From: Parachlorella kessleri
Taxonomy: Eukaryota; Chlorophyta; Trebouxiophyceae; Chlorellales; Chlorellaceae
Reading direction: 5' to 3'
Length of the DNA stretch: 61,109 nt
Assembly: GCA_001598975.1 (NCBI GenBank)
Contig: BBXU01001164.1
Span: 1-61,109 of the forward strand
Positions 40,889-52,711 of this stretch are shown here, piece by piece; position 1 is the stretch's first letter; each line of letters begins with the position of its first letter. A program made the translations under genes and the position numbers. The notes beneath the pieces are model-generated. The model did no database searches, had not been told where the DNA came from, and worked only from the letters and a program-made list of their open reading frames with translations.

Positions 40889-42144
40889 CAGTGACTTAGG
40901 AATGGGTTACGTGGGACGGAGTTAAGCACGCTGAAGGGTGTGTTGACCCTGGCCTCTCAGACAGGGACTGACCGTTGGACTTTGGCAATGTTAGGTTGGC
41001 GTTTAGGTGGCAACCGCATGGGGTAGGTGAGGCCCAAGCGCCATACCCATGAAGACGTTCGTTGACTGACTGCTGGACTTGTAAGACATGAGGAACCTGG
41101 TGGAACTTGTCGTGAAGAACATTAATTTGACTCTGCTGGTATGAACATGTGTGTATACCATTGGTACTGACAAGCTTGTTGGTTGCACAACACCCTCTCT
41201 GTACATGTCCAACTCCTTACCTCCAACTTCAACCAACCAAGTTTAGTGATATCTTGTACTTAAAATCATTTTAACATGATGTTTGCCTGCAACGCTGTTC
41301 CACGTATGAAGATAGAGTCTTTGCATGCTTTTCTGGAAAAGCTCAGCACACGCCATGCACTGGCCAACAGCCGGGTTGCAAAAAGTGGAGTGCAGCATGC
41401 CGTGCATCCGCCCTGCCGTCTGACAACCTTACAACCTAGTCTATGAAATGCGAGAGTAGGATCTAACCACATTCCTCTTGCATTGTCCAGGGTCATGAGA
41501 AAATGCTGGAGCACGTGGAACACCTAACTGGAGTGTGTCCTGGTTTGCCCTGAACTCACAAGAGATGGGTGGGCTGACAAGAGCATGGCTTGAAATCTGC
41601 ATGAGGGTTGACTGTGAAACACTGCTCAAGCCCTACGCAGTACAACTCACAGAGTCGTTGCCAACGTCACGGTTGCCCTCTCTTCTCCACAGGATGGCTC
41701 TGCAGCTCTTCCTCGCTTGGAGCAGTGCAGCAGGTTTTGAAGATACGCTTTATCTCGGGCGTCAAGTGAGATTTTTGGGGTTTCACACAGTGTGCTTGAC
41801 ACAGTGTGTTCAGGCTCCTGCGCAGGGCACTGTTTTGTGACAGGTTTGTCCGCATGAAGGGCCGTGGAAGGGTCAGCGAAGTGGGTGGTACGAGCGGGAA
41901 CCCAAAGCCCAGCTCGATGGCTTTAGCTCATTATGGGCTTGGGTTCTCTATCCTTGTTGCGGATGGGCAGCCTTGCCACCTGCCACGGGTAACAGCGCCG
42001 GCGCCCCGCGGCACCATGACTCATCGGGACGCCCAGCTGTGCCTTCTTTACCACAGTGGAGCCTGTGCGAGCCCCATGATCACAACTGATAGGCCTTACT
42101 GTTGAACCTGCTACCTCGCGCTTGTCTTGTTGCGGGTGTCAAAC
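40889..42144. other. Intergenic gap with a TGTAA signal
   Basis: 1.26 kb. TGTAA at 41080-41084, 192 bases past the previous stop, is a plausible poly(A) signal. A 101-codon open frame at 41535-41840 lacks family resemblance or splice support; I do not call it. Confidence 0.5.
41080..41084 (+). terminator. TGTAA polyadenylation signal
   Basis: TGTAA 192 bases downstream of the stop at 40888, typical distance for chlorophyte genes. Confidence 0.5.
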
Positions 42145-43407
42145 ATGTTGGCTGCCGCCGTGGCGATTGCGGTCTACGCAGCCCTGCCCCTGGGCACCAA
42201 CGCTGAAGTGAGTTTAACATGCCGAGGTCCACCCTTTGCTGTGGCGGATCGTCTGTCCGGAATACGACGGCAACACCCATTGCAACACCCCGTCGGGAAC
42301 TTTCCCCTCGCTGCCCGGCACCTTGATGCAATCCATGGCACAGTGCACAGGCGCAGGGCTTTAATCTGCGGATTGGACACCTTATAATGCAGGGCTACCT
42401 GGTTTACTACTCGGACGCCAACTGCTCGGGGAGTGCCCTGACCGGCCTTGATGCGCCTTGGTTCGGGCCCAACAAGCTCAGCAAGGACATGCACTCCGAT
42501 GAAAGTACTCCTGTTGTCCTAACACGGGTAGGCGGAAGCTGTCCTGCTTATTTGTTTCCCTGCCTACACGCAGAAGGGTTTTAAGCCCAGCTGCACAACA
42601 CTGTTCTTGCTTTGCCAGCATGTATGGGGGGCACTGCTAGACTTACTTGCAACTCACAGCATGACATGACGCAGGCATGGTTTGAATGCATGTGCTGCAG
42701 TTAACGGCCAACGAGGGTTTGTCAAACACCTCCAGTCCGCTCTGTGCTGATGTGGAACTAGTTACGCCCTGCACCCAGCAGTTTATGGTCATGCGGTGCG
42801 TACAGAATGCGGGCTGGGTTGCAGCGGGTGGGCTGCTCTTCATTGCAGCTTACGCCAGGTCTTTGCCCGGACTACAAGACTACATGTCACATTGTGGTTG
42901 GCACTATGAGGTCCATGACCATGCGTGGGCACAATGCTCTCTGTCGAGCTCCATGGCAAAAGGGCATTCCATAGGCCGTTGCATGCAGCGAATGTTGCTG
43001 GGCCATGCCTGTGGGCCTCCTCTTGCCTAAGACTTGAGTAATCCCAGTGGTGGAGCGGGCCTATGAGCATCCTGGTACGTTGCTGGGGCACCTACCCTGA
43101 CTCACCTGCGCCGTGTGCATTCCCTGCTTGCAGGTTTGGGTCTGAGCTGTTCATCAAGCCTGCTCTCTCCATTTGGGTCGCAGACGCGCCCTCCTGCGAC
43201 ATCAGCCACTGCCAAGGCGGGTTTGGGGACCTTTCCGCGTCTGAAACTGCTGGCAACGGCACCTTCTATGACCGCCTGACGGGGGAGCCTACCTTCCCCT
43301 TCTCCATTGACACAGTGGCCACCGAGGAGGGGACGTATGTGATAGCCGTGGCTGTGAAAACCCCCGTGCCGGGGCTGACCTGCACCCTGCTGTACAGCAC
43401 TTTGTGA
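42145..43407 (+). CDS. Small secreted cysteine-containing protein, unknown
   Basis: Not recognised. Four in-phase GT-AG exons: 42145-42207, 42351-42527, 42701-42795, 43134-43407 (609 nt, 202 aa). The first exon is a textbook signal peptide, MLAAAVAIAVYAALPLGTNAE, and ends at the predicted cleavage region. The mature part has about eight cysteines spread through it (SDANCSGS, PLCADV, TPCTQQ, PSCDISHC, GLTCTLLY), suggesting disulfide-bonded secretion to periplasm or cell wall. No catalytic motif is evident and the C-terminus looks beta-rich. Exon borders rest on phase and signal-peptide logic. Confidence 0.72.
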
Positions 43408-43689
43408 TGGGAGCCTTCAGGCTTCTCTGGGGTCTTGCACAGCCTGGAGGTCGTGCGGGGCTCGTATGCTGTTGTGGTGGAGGGTCCGGCAGAGAGCTAG
43501 GTTGCGTCATAGGGCGAGTCAATTATTAAATGCACTGGCTAAATCTACTGGCACAAAAGGAACGCTTACAAAAAAGTAAGGGCTGGTCTGCAGCACTGAG
43601 CAAGATCCAGCAGCAGCTGATGCTGAATCCCCAAAGTGAGCGCCACCGACGGGGTGTTCAGGTTGTTGGGCCCGTGAATTTGTCAAACA
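43408..43689. other. Convergent 3' region with minus-strand TGTAA
   Basis: 282 bp between convergent stops. TGTAA on the minus strand at 43566-43570 lies 120 bases past the acyltransferase stop. Confidence 0.55.
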
Positions 43690-46600
43690 TCACTCCCAGT
43701 CACCAGGACCAACGGTCAAGTCTATCACGAAGCCTAGGACGTCAGCAAAAGCCTCCTGGTTGCGCAGCAGATCCGCATGGCGCACGCCTGGGTAGCGCCT
43801 GACATGTACCAGGTCATCACGCTGCCTCTGCTGGCGCCAGCTGTCACACACTTGTAAGCTTGCCAGGGGCGCCGTGCCGTCCCCTTCTGTGAAGGATACC
43901 CGGGCCCGGACGTCAGAAAAGTCGGCTGTTGCGTAAGTAGCTGAGGAGATTGTGTCTAACCCTGCAGCAGCGGGTAGCCAGTCAGACTTGAGCGAGAGGC
44001 TAAGCATGCCATTCCTTGCCTCAGCTGAACCTACTAGTGAAACAAAGTGAATGACCGACAATGGGTGCAGCCAGGTAGCTGCCTACAACACCGCTCTCTA
44101 ACGGACTCCACTGGCACTGTCCCACTCCTGGTACCAACAGAATGCCAGGACCTTGTTACAAGGTAAAGGATTCCGCCCACCTGTGCCATACAAGCAGTAC
44201 AAGGGGACGCCAGGGTTTGACTGATCATCAGCGGTGGGTTTGTTTGCCCCCCAAATGAAAGCTGCCTGCAGCAGTCCACTGATGCGCTCCAGTGAATGTG
44301 TAGGGCTTCTTCTCACAGAGCTATGCACTGTGCGCCAGGAAATGAGAAACGACGACAAGCAAGGCTAGAGCAGGCTGATGCATATCAAGCCTGCACTATG
44401 GAGGCAACAGCTCTGTACAATATATGGAGGGTGTGCTGAAGATTCCGCCATCTCCATAGGCTGCAACCAACGCGCAAGAGTGCCACACTCGTACCTGTGT
44501 TGCCCCGGCATCCATCAGGAGCTCACCCACCGCCTCTGCGGTGTATTCTTTGCCCGTGGCGTCATTCGTAACCAGTATCTGCAGCGGAGGAGTGCAGTGG
44601 TTCGTCCCCGTCCTGGCTCAAGGTAGAAGTGCCACTTGGCTAGCTAGACTACACGAGGATGCCTTTGCTAGGCTGCAGCACAGTGTAAAACGGGTTGCAG
44701 GGAGCATATCTAACCACAGCAAGGGTACTACATTGAAAGGGGCTGACACCAAGTTCGTCTTCTGAACATCTGCACGTTCCTTTTTGTCTCTTTTCTGCGA
44801 ACAAACGCAGCTGGCCTCTCTTATCGTGCAGCAGCCCCAGACCGTACTGGCATGAGCCGCCCAAGGCACCCTCTTCAACCCATTTAGCCGCTTCTGGCCC
44901 TTGCCTGATGCTCTGGAGAGATTGTAGTAGAAGGAGCCAGCCAGGAAACAGACGGCAAGCCTCGGGCCAGGTCCCTCACTGCTTTCCTGCAAATGGTGGC
45001 TATCGCTGGGTTCTGATGAGACTCGCCTCTGCTGCTTAGGTATTGAGCGACGCAAGCATGTGGTGGCTGCCGGCGGTCGTTTTGTACGGATCAAGCATCG
45101 CACTGGGGTGTGGGGCAAGCTTCATGATAGACTACCCAAGGCCCACACCTGTTAGCAGCTGCATCCCAGCCATTGTCGGTCAGCCCAGAAACCAGGGCGA
45201 GTGGTGCTATGGGAGAGCCGCCCCAGACACCTGCAGCACAGGTCATGGTCAACCCATAATAGAGGGCGACAGTCCTCTTCCCCACATGGGAAGCTTGACG
45301 CGTTCCACAGTGGCTGCACCCTGTGTGTAGTCTGTGCTTGTAACCTACACAATAGCGGCAGGGTTCAGATGCGGAAGGCGCCTGCCCAAAAGACAACAAT
45401 ATCAGCTCTGCCCTTTACTTCACACATGTGCATGTCAGAGGATAGCCTTGCCTGAGAGTGCGATATGTCCTGCAACATACCAATCCTTCCACGCCTGTGT
45501 CTGCCCCCGGAGGAACAAGGCAAAATACGGTGATCCCATGCTGCAATAAGCATGACCGGCAAACGACGCAGTAATGTTCGTGCAGGATGTGGCAGTGGTA
45601 CCCATGGAGGCAGCAGCAGTCCCGCCATGTACTGTCAGGGGTTATACAGTCAGAAGGTACATCAGGATACACCAAGGGGTCACTAAATACCAGCAAATGG
45701 AGGTCTAGTTACATCAAGCGCAACGTGGGTGCACACAACCGGCGCCAAAGGACGTCTCTCTGGCTCCCCACGCCTTGCTGCTAATTGGCAAACCGTCCCA
45801 GCACTGTGTGACAAGCCTAGCCATATGCGCTGCGCCCAGGCCACGGCCCACAAGCAGCTGGAGCGTTGCGACAAGCCCCCACCTGAGCGAAATGGCAATG
45901 GCTGGCCTCCCCGCCTGCCTGGTGGCATCCTCTATGAGTCGCTGGAGCTGTTCAAAGGACCCTCCAGCTGCCATATACTCTTGAGGACTCAAACTGCAAA
46001 CAGTCCTACCACATCGGCATACATACTGGGCAGACAGTAGCAGGTAGCAACTCAGTAAGAGCAGTCCACTTTTTGGATGAGCAGCATGCTGTGTTCCCAT
46101 GCCAATCATGGCACAATTTTCCTCAATGCAACTTAGTTTGGACGCGTGCTTGCTTGCCGGGCTGTGAGGTAGCGGAAGCCCACCATCCGCACAACACTCC
46201 ATATCATCAGCTTCCAGTTCCCAAATAAGCCCCCAAGCTGCCACTATGATGTGTGGCAGTTTATGGACCAGCCACAGAATACATACAAATACTCACCGCC
46301 AGTCGTATATATGCGCCAGCATGTCTACTTCCCTTTGCCACCCTAGCACCTCCAGTACGCTGGCCAGGCGGGCAAAGACGGAGAAGGGAGGCCCGCCTCC
46401 TGGCAAGACTGCAGGAGCAGGTTAGCAAGCAACGGTTGGCTGCCGAAAGCTTGCCACGATATGCAAGATGTTGCCTAGTTCTGTGCCGGTGGAATAAGAA
46501 GCGGAGGTACCTGAACTTCTCCCAGTGTAAAGCCTGCTTCTTGGGCTCCGCCACAGGCCATACCAAGGCCACACAACCCCCACCCAGAGTATGGTGACAA

Positions 46601-47560
46601 GAACTGGACCCGCCGTGCCTGACGATGCTGCCATCACATAGCAAGCCCACTTGCTAGCCCCAATGCATGCTTTCTGCGCCAGCGCCTGTTTCCAGCGTGC
46701 CTGGAGCCATGCAACTCACCAGTCATGGCACTGTCGAAGCCTGGCTTGGGCCGAACCTTCACCCCCTGAGGGCTCCTGCACCTTTTGCCCTTCTCGCAGT
46801 GTACCCTGCAACCACTTTCTCTCTAACACAGTTACAACATCGTATATGGAGAGCATGCCCTGCATTACCCCCGCATTTCAATAAGTCTCGTCCATCAAGT
46901 CAACAGTGAGAAATGGTCGGAGGGGGGTCAACAGTCAGGAATGGTGGGTCCTGACCTACTGTCCCTGGCGCGTGGTGCATGGGCAATGGACAATACGCAC
47001 CTGAAGTTGTCAACAAAGCAGTCGAAGGCCCAGGGTAGCAGCATACGGATGTTCACCCAGCCGCGTTGCCAGCCAAAGTTGCGGCGACACCAGGCGTGTG
47101 GCACACTTGGCCTGCAGGGACCATCTAGATATTAGCTGCTGGGCTACTCCGTAAATGGCTAGGAGCCAGGCACGCAGGCTTGCGTACTGTAAGTGCTGCT
47201 GGCAGCATCATCTCGCCGACCTTGCAAGCCTGCATAGCCCGCTTACTTGTCATGCGCTGTTACCTCCAACTGCACGCCGCCCAGGGGCGGAATAAAAACA
47301 ATAGGGTTCCTTCCCACCCTATCCAGTAGCGGGAGGAAGTGACTCTGGTTCAACTGCACGCTATGGCTCCATGCTGACCCTGCTGCAGCACTCCCTTGTG
47401 CTTGCTGAGGACCTTCCATACCAGCCCAGGTAACTAAGAAGTGAGTGACGGCCAGGTGTGGACTCGCCATAAACCAGGTACCTAGAATATATGCACTCGA
47501 CAGTACAGCAAGCGCTACGGCAGAACCCCGAACTAGTCCCATGGGACATCTGATCTTCAA
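43690..47560 (-). CDS. LCAT/PDAT-like phospholipid acyltransferase or lipase
   Basis: Alpha/beta-hydrolase family that moves acyl groups from phospholipid to sterol or diacylglycerol, or acts as a phospholipase. Eleven in-phase exons, 1497 nt (498 aa): 47247-47560, 47001-47111, 46720-46805, 46297-46408, 45883-45993, 45452-45540, 45149-45230, 44905-44986, 44495-44578, 44181-44265, 43690-44030. Family landmarks: RNPIVFIPPLGGVQLE (oxyanion region), LPWAFDCFVDNFRV, HIYDWRLSP, ISLSMGSPYFALFL (nucleophile serine), WKDWYVAGHIALSGVWGGS, LPSVSWLAPS, NPGVPLYCLYGTG, EGDGTAPLASL (Asp) and YPGVRHADLL (His). An N-terminal hydrophobic segment near residues 12-31 suggests an ER signal anchor. Two introns have GC donors (after 45452-45540 and after 44905-44986). 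Which acyl acceptor is used cannot be told. Confidence 0.92.
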
Positions 47561-48309
47561 GGATGAAGTTCAGAGGTTGCCCAGTATCGTTGCTCTGGCT
47601 TGCCCTTGCACTAGCAAAAATTAAACATGTGAAGCTGACCCCTTAAGGGGCGACGGTGCATCCCTCAGCACACACTAAGAAGATCCCAGGCTCCCCCTTT
47701 CTTCGGGAGAGCGCTTGCGCGGTCACTCCTTGGAGAGCACCAGGCTTCGGTGCTTCACAGACGCCGCGACCTGGCCTTGAAAATGAAGACATGCTCTCCA
47801 TAAACCTGTATCTGACACTCAGCCTGACGGGCAGCTGCGACAATACTGATCAGCATTGTTTTGGTTATCACCACAGCACATGCTCACTACAGCATGGATG
47901 GATCAAGAGAACATTGGTGTTTAACCAGCCTTAAGCTTGTCACACATAGAGTCCTGGGGTCGGCGCTGCATGGAAGCGTACTGCACATCAAAGCGTACTT
48001 CTCGCCCCAAGGAAGCAAAAACCTTCAGCGTGGCTAGCGCGGACCTTCTCCATGCCGCGTTTCCTCTAGTGCAAAATCTATGCTTCAAGCTTAGTGCAGC
48101 TGCTAGTCTGTAGCATCCAATACTTAACTCCATGCCTCGTGACCAGGTGGAGCCAGGCACCAGCCAGGCAGGGAAGGCAGCCGGCTGCCCTCTTTGTGCC
48201 AAGGCAGTGGACCAGCATGAAGCATACATACAAGGCAAGCCAGGAGCATAACCAAAGCTCTTGCCCAGTAGCCTAGTGATATCTGCAGGATCACTTAGAG
48301 GAGCGCTCT
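47561..48309. promoter_or_regulatory. Divergent region, acyltransferase / unknown anchored protein
   Basis: 749 bp between head-to-head start codons; no motif assigned. Confidence 0.45.
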
Positions 48310-50168
48310 ATGGTTGCTTCCGTTGGCACAGCAGCCGCTGCCGCCGCTGTTGTGCTGCTTGCCGCAACACTCTGCAAGTTGCTCTCCAGACACCGCCACC
48401 GCTATCGCTGCTTCTGCAGGCAGCTGCTCTACGTGTGGGCAAACCAGTTATCATGCTGACTGCGTGGTTGACTTCCTTACTTCAAGGTCTACCAAAAAGC
48501 ATGGAGCTTGGACCAGCAGCACAGCGACAATGAAGGCCTTTGAAGTAAGCAGTGCAGTATGCAAGTTCTTCAAGCCACTTGAACATGCATGAGAGCTCTC
48601 TGGTCTGGTAGGCGCTGGCCAGCTTGTAAGCTATGCCCGTGCCATGCCCATGCCATGCAGATAAAAGCGCGCAAGAGCCCTGCAAACCAGTTTGGCCGTG
48701 TGGGCGGCGCCTGTCCAGTCAGCGGATGCCAAGGCCGCATTGTAGATGCCGACATCGTGAAGCCTCAAAGCAGGTGCCAGCCATGCCAGTGCTGGCGCGG
48801 CGGGAACCTCGCGCGCAGAAGCCTGCCGCGGCAGGGGCAGCAGGCAAGGAACGAAATGTGAAGGGCCGGGAGGCGCGCAAAGCTACCCCTGCAAGCACAC
48901 CGCCTGCGCGGTCTGCAGCACCGACCTCATCAGGCAGCAAGCCGCAGCAGGAACCCCAGCAAGGTCAGCGGCCACAGCGGGAGCGGCAGGGTGTAAGGCT
49001 GGTGGCCGCGGCGCTTGCTGCCGCCTGCGATGGCCAGAACAGTCCTGGCAGACTGCATGGTTCTCTAGTTTCACGTTCCCAGCCCACCTTTGCTGAGGAG
49101 CAGGTGCTTGTGCAGCAGGAAGAGGAACGGAGTCAGCAGCGCAGGCAGCGGCAGGACCAGCATAGCAAGGCAGCGGTGCAGGCACCGCACCCGTGGCAGG
49201 GCATGCACAGCGACCACATAGAGCAACCGCCGGCTCTAGCACGATTGGGGGTCACAGGAGGACGTGCTGATGGCAGGAGCAAGCTGGCAAGGCAGCCTGC
49301 CAGTAGAGCTGAGCAGGAGGCGCTTGCGAGTAGTGAGGAGTGGCCCTCCCAGGGTGGAAGCGTGGGAAGCCAGAAGGGCTACACCGGCCCAAGGAGCACG
49401 ATGTTCTCTGATGAAGTGGACATAGATAGCAACAGCAGCAGCATGATAAGCATCAACAGTAGCAGGGTCGACGGCGACAGTGGCGACAGTAGCAGCGATC
49501 CTTGGGCGGGCCTGATTGCGCAGGCACGGTGCGGCACATTCTCTGCTCCTGCTATGAGCGCGGCGCAGGCAGCACCACGAGGTAGCAGCACCTTGCCTCT
49601 TTCTGGAATGCCCCTGCCTAGCCATAGCCAGGGCAGCACTGCATGTGCTGCCGCCAGCCCTGTGTCCCAGCAGACTAGCAGCAGTACCAGCCCTACCAGC
49701 TATTGCACCAGCACAGATGCACCGTTGGCCCCAGTCGTACCAATGACTCCTGCAGCCTTGCTTATGGAGGTCCCCGCCCCCTGCACCTCCTACACCATCA
49801 AGCTTGTCATAGACACCAGCTCCCCTGCAACCAGCCCGCTGGTTGTCGCTGCACCCAGCGAGTTTTCACTGGTGGCCGCGTCGGCTGAAAGTGGTGCAGT
49901 GGCGGGGGCCACTTGGGTGGATATAGTGGCCGATCCATTTGATGCAGGCTACCAGGCTGGTGTAGCCGCCGCTATGGCCCATCTGGGCATGCTTGAGAGT
50001 GGTAGCAGCACTGCAGGCTGGCAACTGCCTGCTGTAGGCGCTGAGACTGGCTGGGGTGCTGGCGGCGGCGTGCCGCAGTGCCGTGGAAAACTGCAAGCTG
50101 AGGAAAAAGAAGGGAACCAGCAGGAGCTAGAGAACATGCTGGCTATGCTAGGCTGCAACTCTGGCTAG
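48310..50168 (+). CDS. Unknown low-complexity protein with N-terminal membrane anchor
   Basis: Not recognised. Starts MVASVGTAAAAAVVLLAATLCKLLSRHRHRYRC: a hydrophobic helix with a basic flank, so probably a membrane anchor. The long final exon from about 48775 to 50168 is well supported by codon pattern. Tentative upstream exons are 48310 to about 48408 (GC donor needed), a short exon at about 48486-48544 (STKKHGAWTSS...KAFE) and one at about 48661-48702 (IKARKSPANQFGR). The rest is rich in Gln, Ser, Ala and charged residues, predicted disordered, with one ordered-looking stretch near the end (DPFDAGYQAGVAAAMAHLG). A TGTAA signal at 50394 follows. Head-to-head with the acyltransferase gene. 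Confidence 0.58.
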
Positions 50169-50393
50169 ACAAAGCTTGGTGTCGCATGCAGGGCTAGCTG
50201 TTCATGATGTGGCATTGGGTTCCATGAGTCATTGGGGGAGGGGACCTGACTATTATTAGCTGAGGCTCCCTGGTTGTTTTAAGTATCGTATCGTGGAAGT
50301 GTAAAACCAAAGGTAACATTGACTGACCTAAGCTCTAAGTGCCATCAGCCCTATCAGTCAGGCACATGCTGAAACATCAACGCTCTTTGGCCT

Positions 50394-50398
50394 TGTAA
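50394..50398 (+). terminator. TGTAA polyadenylation signal
   Basis: TGTAA 226 bases past the stop at 50168 and just upstream of the next gene's start at 50412. Confidence 0.45.
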
Positions 50399-50411
50399 GC
50401 CCCACTGCCTG

Positions 50412-51294
50412 ATGTCAGCACTGCTGACCATGAACTTCTTAGCGACAGCCACAGCACAGCCTAGTACGCCCGGCTCTGGCGACAAGCGACATGTGAGGGG
50501 AGTGGGTCATCAGGGCAGGCAGCAGACCAGCAGGATCCCGAGACTTGGGAACATAACAAGCAGGGGCCAACGGAGGCACAGTGCCTCGTACACGGAGTGG
50601 AGGGCAGTTCCCAGGGCGGATGAAGAGAACCCAGCACTGGCAGCCTGGAAGAAGAAGGCGGTCTCTACCGGTGAGCTTTTGCTGGGCACTTCACGACTAC
50701 CTGTGGCAACCTGGGCCGCTCTGCTGATATGCTGATTAGCTGTATAATATGCGGGCTGTATAGTAGCTTGTCGTTGAGTAGAGGCTGTGTTGCGTCCTAC
50801 GGTCCTGGGGCGGAGAGTGGAAGACTTACTCTGCGAGGCCTGGTGATGGTGCAAGGTCTGCCTATGCAGTGCCCTCACTGAGACCAAAACTTGGCGGGTG
50901 CAGTTGTGTTGCAGTAACATGCATATATGCATGGGAGCTGCAGTAGGACAGCACGCCTGCTTATGCGTGCGAACCTAGAAACACACACACCTGCTTCTGT
51001 GGCAGTCGAGCTGGACAAGGGACCTGGCCCTCATTAGCCCTACAAAGGGCATGCAGCAGTCCTTGCATTGTCGGAATACCCATCCTAATACACGCGCTGC
51101 TGCTGCTTGCAGAGGGGGAAGAGCTTGTCCTCCAGGGGCCCGACCCCCTGGACCCGTCCAACTGGGAGGAGAGCACCCAGCAGGAGTGGGCAGACTTCAT
51201 GAGGGAGGCGCGGCTGGAGCAGTGCAACTGGTGGGACATCACGCAGGAGGACGAGGGGTTCCCACCCACCTATGTGGACCTAGAGGCCGAGTAG
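50412..51294 (+). CDS. Small protein with the EWADF/WWDITQED C-terminal motif
   Basis: Two exons, 50412-50670 and 51113-51294, 441 nt (146 aa), in phase with GT-AG borders. Not a family I recognise. The N-terminus (MSALLTMNFLATATAQ...) is Ser/Thr/Arg-rich and could be an organelle transit peptide. The second exon encodes DPLDPSNWEESTQQEWADFM and then WWDITQEDEGFPPTYVDLEAE. This matches, position for position, the final exon of the unrelated-looking gene ending at 40888, and the motif-bearing exon also starts in the same phase (G|AN). A shared module is therefore likely. The intron is 442 bp. Confidence 0.75.
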
Positions 51295-52380
51295 TGAGGG
51301 AGAGCCTGGAAGGTGGGGATGGATGTGGTACCAGTTTTCTCTACTAGTGCAGCCAGGGGAGGGTGAAAAGGTAGCCTGGCCAGTAGTCTGGTAAAATTTC
51401 AGTCTCATTTGGGACCGCCTGTGCAAGCTTCGATTTCTATGTTTAGTGTCCTGGCTACTTTTTGTTAGAAGCCTCCCCTTTTCAACTACATAGGAGGCAA
51501 CGAGGCAACTTGTATCTACTTGCTGAATGCCCGTTTGTATATTGCCGAACATTACAGTAGCAATCGTGAGCTTTTAAGGTCTTTGGTTGTTGGTGCGATT
51601 ATCAACTGAGATTCGAGGCTTGTGGCCGCATTCATGTGCCCACAGTGCAGCGTAACCTCTTGAGAAGAGAAACCGTCCATACCTGGTGCGCTTGACGCCC
51701 TTGTGTGGTGGGGTGGTCCCAATACTGTTAGTAGTGCAAAGAAATCATCTGATTGCTGGCTGGTAGAGAGTGGGAGGGCAGATAGAGGATAGATAGCATA
51801 GCTTTGAACCGGTAGCGCTGGATGTAAGGTATGTGCAGTGGGCCTTGCTTGAGTGTAAGCGGCAGACAGCCAGGGGCGGATGGAAGCATTGTTAAGGTGC
51901 CGTACAGTGCGTAAGTCTGGCAGTTAACTTGGGTCAGGCTAGGCGCGTGAAGGTTGTTTTTTTGTAAGATGTGGATGATGTGAGGTCACTAGGGCACACT
52001 AGACTGGGTAGATATCTACTAGGCAAGGTATATGTCGTAACTTTCTGCTCGCCCTGTCCAGACGTTCTCGTCCTGGAACTCTGTGACATTGCCCATGATT
52101 ACCTACGTTTTGGCACAGTCATGCGTCGCATGCTGCTGCTGGACAAACCCAGGGTATGCCATACTCAAGAAGCTTCCATCGCGGTCCTGTGCGTTCTCAA
52201 CAGAAATATGAGAGGAGCTCAACTGTTTCAAGCACAAATGCAGGATGTACTGTCAGCACAAGCGTATGCCCAGGACACCCCGGTGATGCATCCTGTGCTA
52301 CCTACCATGAAACTGTGCAAGGTTGTTGCTGGCACTTTGCCCCAGCGTTCACCCTCTATCCAACCCCCATCAACATCTAG

Positions 52381-52418
52381 CTTTCTTCGGCTTCCTGGAT
52401 CCAGGAAGCCGAAGAAAG
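52381..52418. repeat. Perfect 38-bp palindrome without spacer
   Basis: CTTTCTTCGGCTTCCTGGA is followed immediately by its exact reverse complement. A perfect 19+19 inverted repeat can form a cruciform or RNA hairpin. Located in the DHODH 3' flank, 12 bases from a minus-strand TGTAA signal. Confidence 0.95.
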
Positions 52419-52429
52419 AGATGCACAAA

Positions 52430-52434
52430 TTACA
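52430..52434 (-). terminator. TGTAA signal, probable DHODH 3' end
   Basis: Minus-strand TGTAA 278 bases past the DHODH stop. Confidence 0.4.
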
Positions 52435-52711
52435 AGCCATGCACACAAACCTAACAAGTATATGTGGCGAGGAGGCGCATGCCACAGCCATGCCTCTGTC
52501 GCAAGCGCGAGGCAGGGCGGCTTTATAGGGCTAGGCTGATGTAGGCGAGTCTCAACATGAACCGCCATGCGGGCTTCTTGCCGCCACAGATCTCCCAAGG
52601 CCGCACCAGCCCCCAGGGATCCGAGACACCCTCCCCACAGCAGCACTCCCAGGTGGCTGAACGCTGTGAGCTGCCAGGCCAGCCTAGCCTAGCCTAGCCT
52701 AGGTTCTGGCA

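Larger units (their letters stand above)
51295..52711. other. 1.4-kb gap with a perfect 38-bp palindrome
   Basis: No exon that I can support. Holds the palindrome at 52381-52418, a minus-strand TGTAA at 52430-52434 (278 bases past the DHODH stop) and an AGCCT pentamer repeat at about 52679-52701. Confidence 0.5.

Noticed and set aside
41535..41840. 101-codon open frame in an intergenic gap
   Set aside because: No homology, no splice partners, no signal peptide; best treated as chance.
48703..48774. Reading through GACPVSGCQGRIVDAD as a zinc-binding segment
   Set aside because: Keeping it in the protein breaks the frame with the long downstream exon; a 72-bp GT-AG intron fits better.
51971..52528. 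185-codon plus-strand open frame
   Set aside because: No family resemblance, codon pattern unlike neighbouring genes, and it runs through the palindrome and the DHODH 3' flank.
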